From: JADFOJ01 sp041580235
GTDB taxonomy: Bacteria; Planctomycetota; Phycisphaerae; Phycisphaerales; SM1A02
Length of the DNA: 6,052 nucleotides
Reading direction: 5' to 3'
Assembly: GCA_041580235.1 (NCBI GenBank)
Contig: JBFGEG010000143.1
Coordinates: 1 to 6,052, forward strand
A program made the position numbers and the translations under genes. This document shows, piece after piece, positions 6,007 through 6,052 of the stretch; positions within the stretch are counted from its first letter, which is position 1; each line of letters opens with the position of its first letter. The notes under the pieces were generated by a model. The model worked only from the letters and a program-made list of their open reading frames with translations, did no database searches and was not told the origin of the DNA.

Positions 6007-6052
6007 GCGCTCCGTACGGCCCACCGGGCCGACACTCGCTCTCGTACGACCC
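6007..6052. repeat. 46-bp direct repeat, copy 2 (reaches window edge)
   Basis: This is the second copy of the unit at 5921-5966, identical except for one loop base of the internal CGGCCC/GGGCCG hairpin (ACC instead of TCC). It runs to the last base of the window, so its true end and any further copies cannot be seen. The 40 bp between the copies holds most of a separate GACCCGG/CCGGGTC inverted repeat. Confidence 0.85.

Noticed and set aside
5921..6052. CRISPR array
   Set aside because: Only two units are seen, the 46-bp repeat is longer than the 40-bp spacer, the spacer contributes to its own inverted repeat with the unit, and no cas gene is near.
5835..6052. Small protein gene across the right-end repeat region
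   Set aside because: Frames can stay open in this GC-rich stretch, but the 86-bp period is not a multiple of three, there is no start codon with a ribosome site and no coding pattern; the structure looks like a nucleic-acid repeat.

Overview
The window is GC-rich bacterial DNA with three protein genes, all on the minus strand and read from right to left. Gene order in the direction of transcription is: a predicted exported tandem-thioredoxin-fold (TlpA-like) protein (about 4704-5825), a large membrane-bound multi-PAS/GAF sensor histidine kinase (747-4598), and a NarL/FixJ-type response regulator (109-750). The host cannot be named from the sequence. The mosaic four-PAS kinase, the doubled TlpA-like protein and the short intergenic repeats would suit Planctomycetes (for example Phycisphaerae) or another high-GC environmental phylum, but this is only a guess.

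The kinase and regulator are a clear two-component pair. The regulator ATG overlaps the kinase stop codon as ATGA, so the two are probably translationally coupled. The kinase has two membrane segments around a periplasmic domain, four PAS domains at almost constant spacing, a coiled coil, a GAF domain, a HisKA-like domain with a GHDMSN H-box, an intact ATPase domain and a degenerate receiver-like tail. It would pass phosphate to D62 of the regulator, whose LuxR-type HTH would then control unknown promoters.

The TlpA-like gene lies upstream of the kinase across a 99-nt (106-nt from the chosen ATG) gap. That gap holds a strong GC hairpin just after the TlpA stop codon, so the two units may be transcribed separately. 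The protein has a typical WCAPC thioredoxin domain preceded by a second thioredoxin/peroxiredoxin-like fold whose redox cysteines are missing.

The non-coding ends hold the less ordinary material. On the right (5835-6052) is the upstream region of the TlpA-like gene: a small perfect hairpin, a weak -10-like box, a second hairpin, and two copies of a 46-bp direct repeat at an 86-bp period, the second running to the window edge. On the left (1-108), four imperfect copies of a heptamer abut the stop codon of the regulator, followed by a modest inverted repeat. I see no RNA gene, transposase, CRISPR array or clearly new multi-gene system; the points of interest are domain-level oddities and the flanking repeats.
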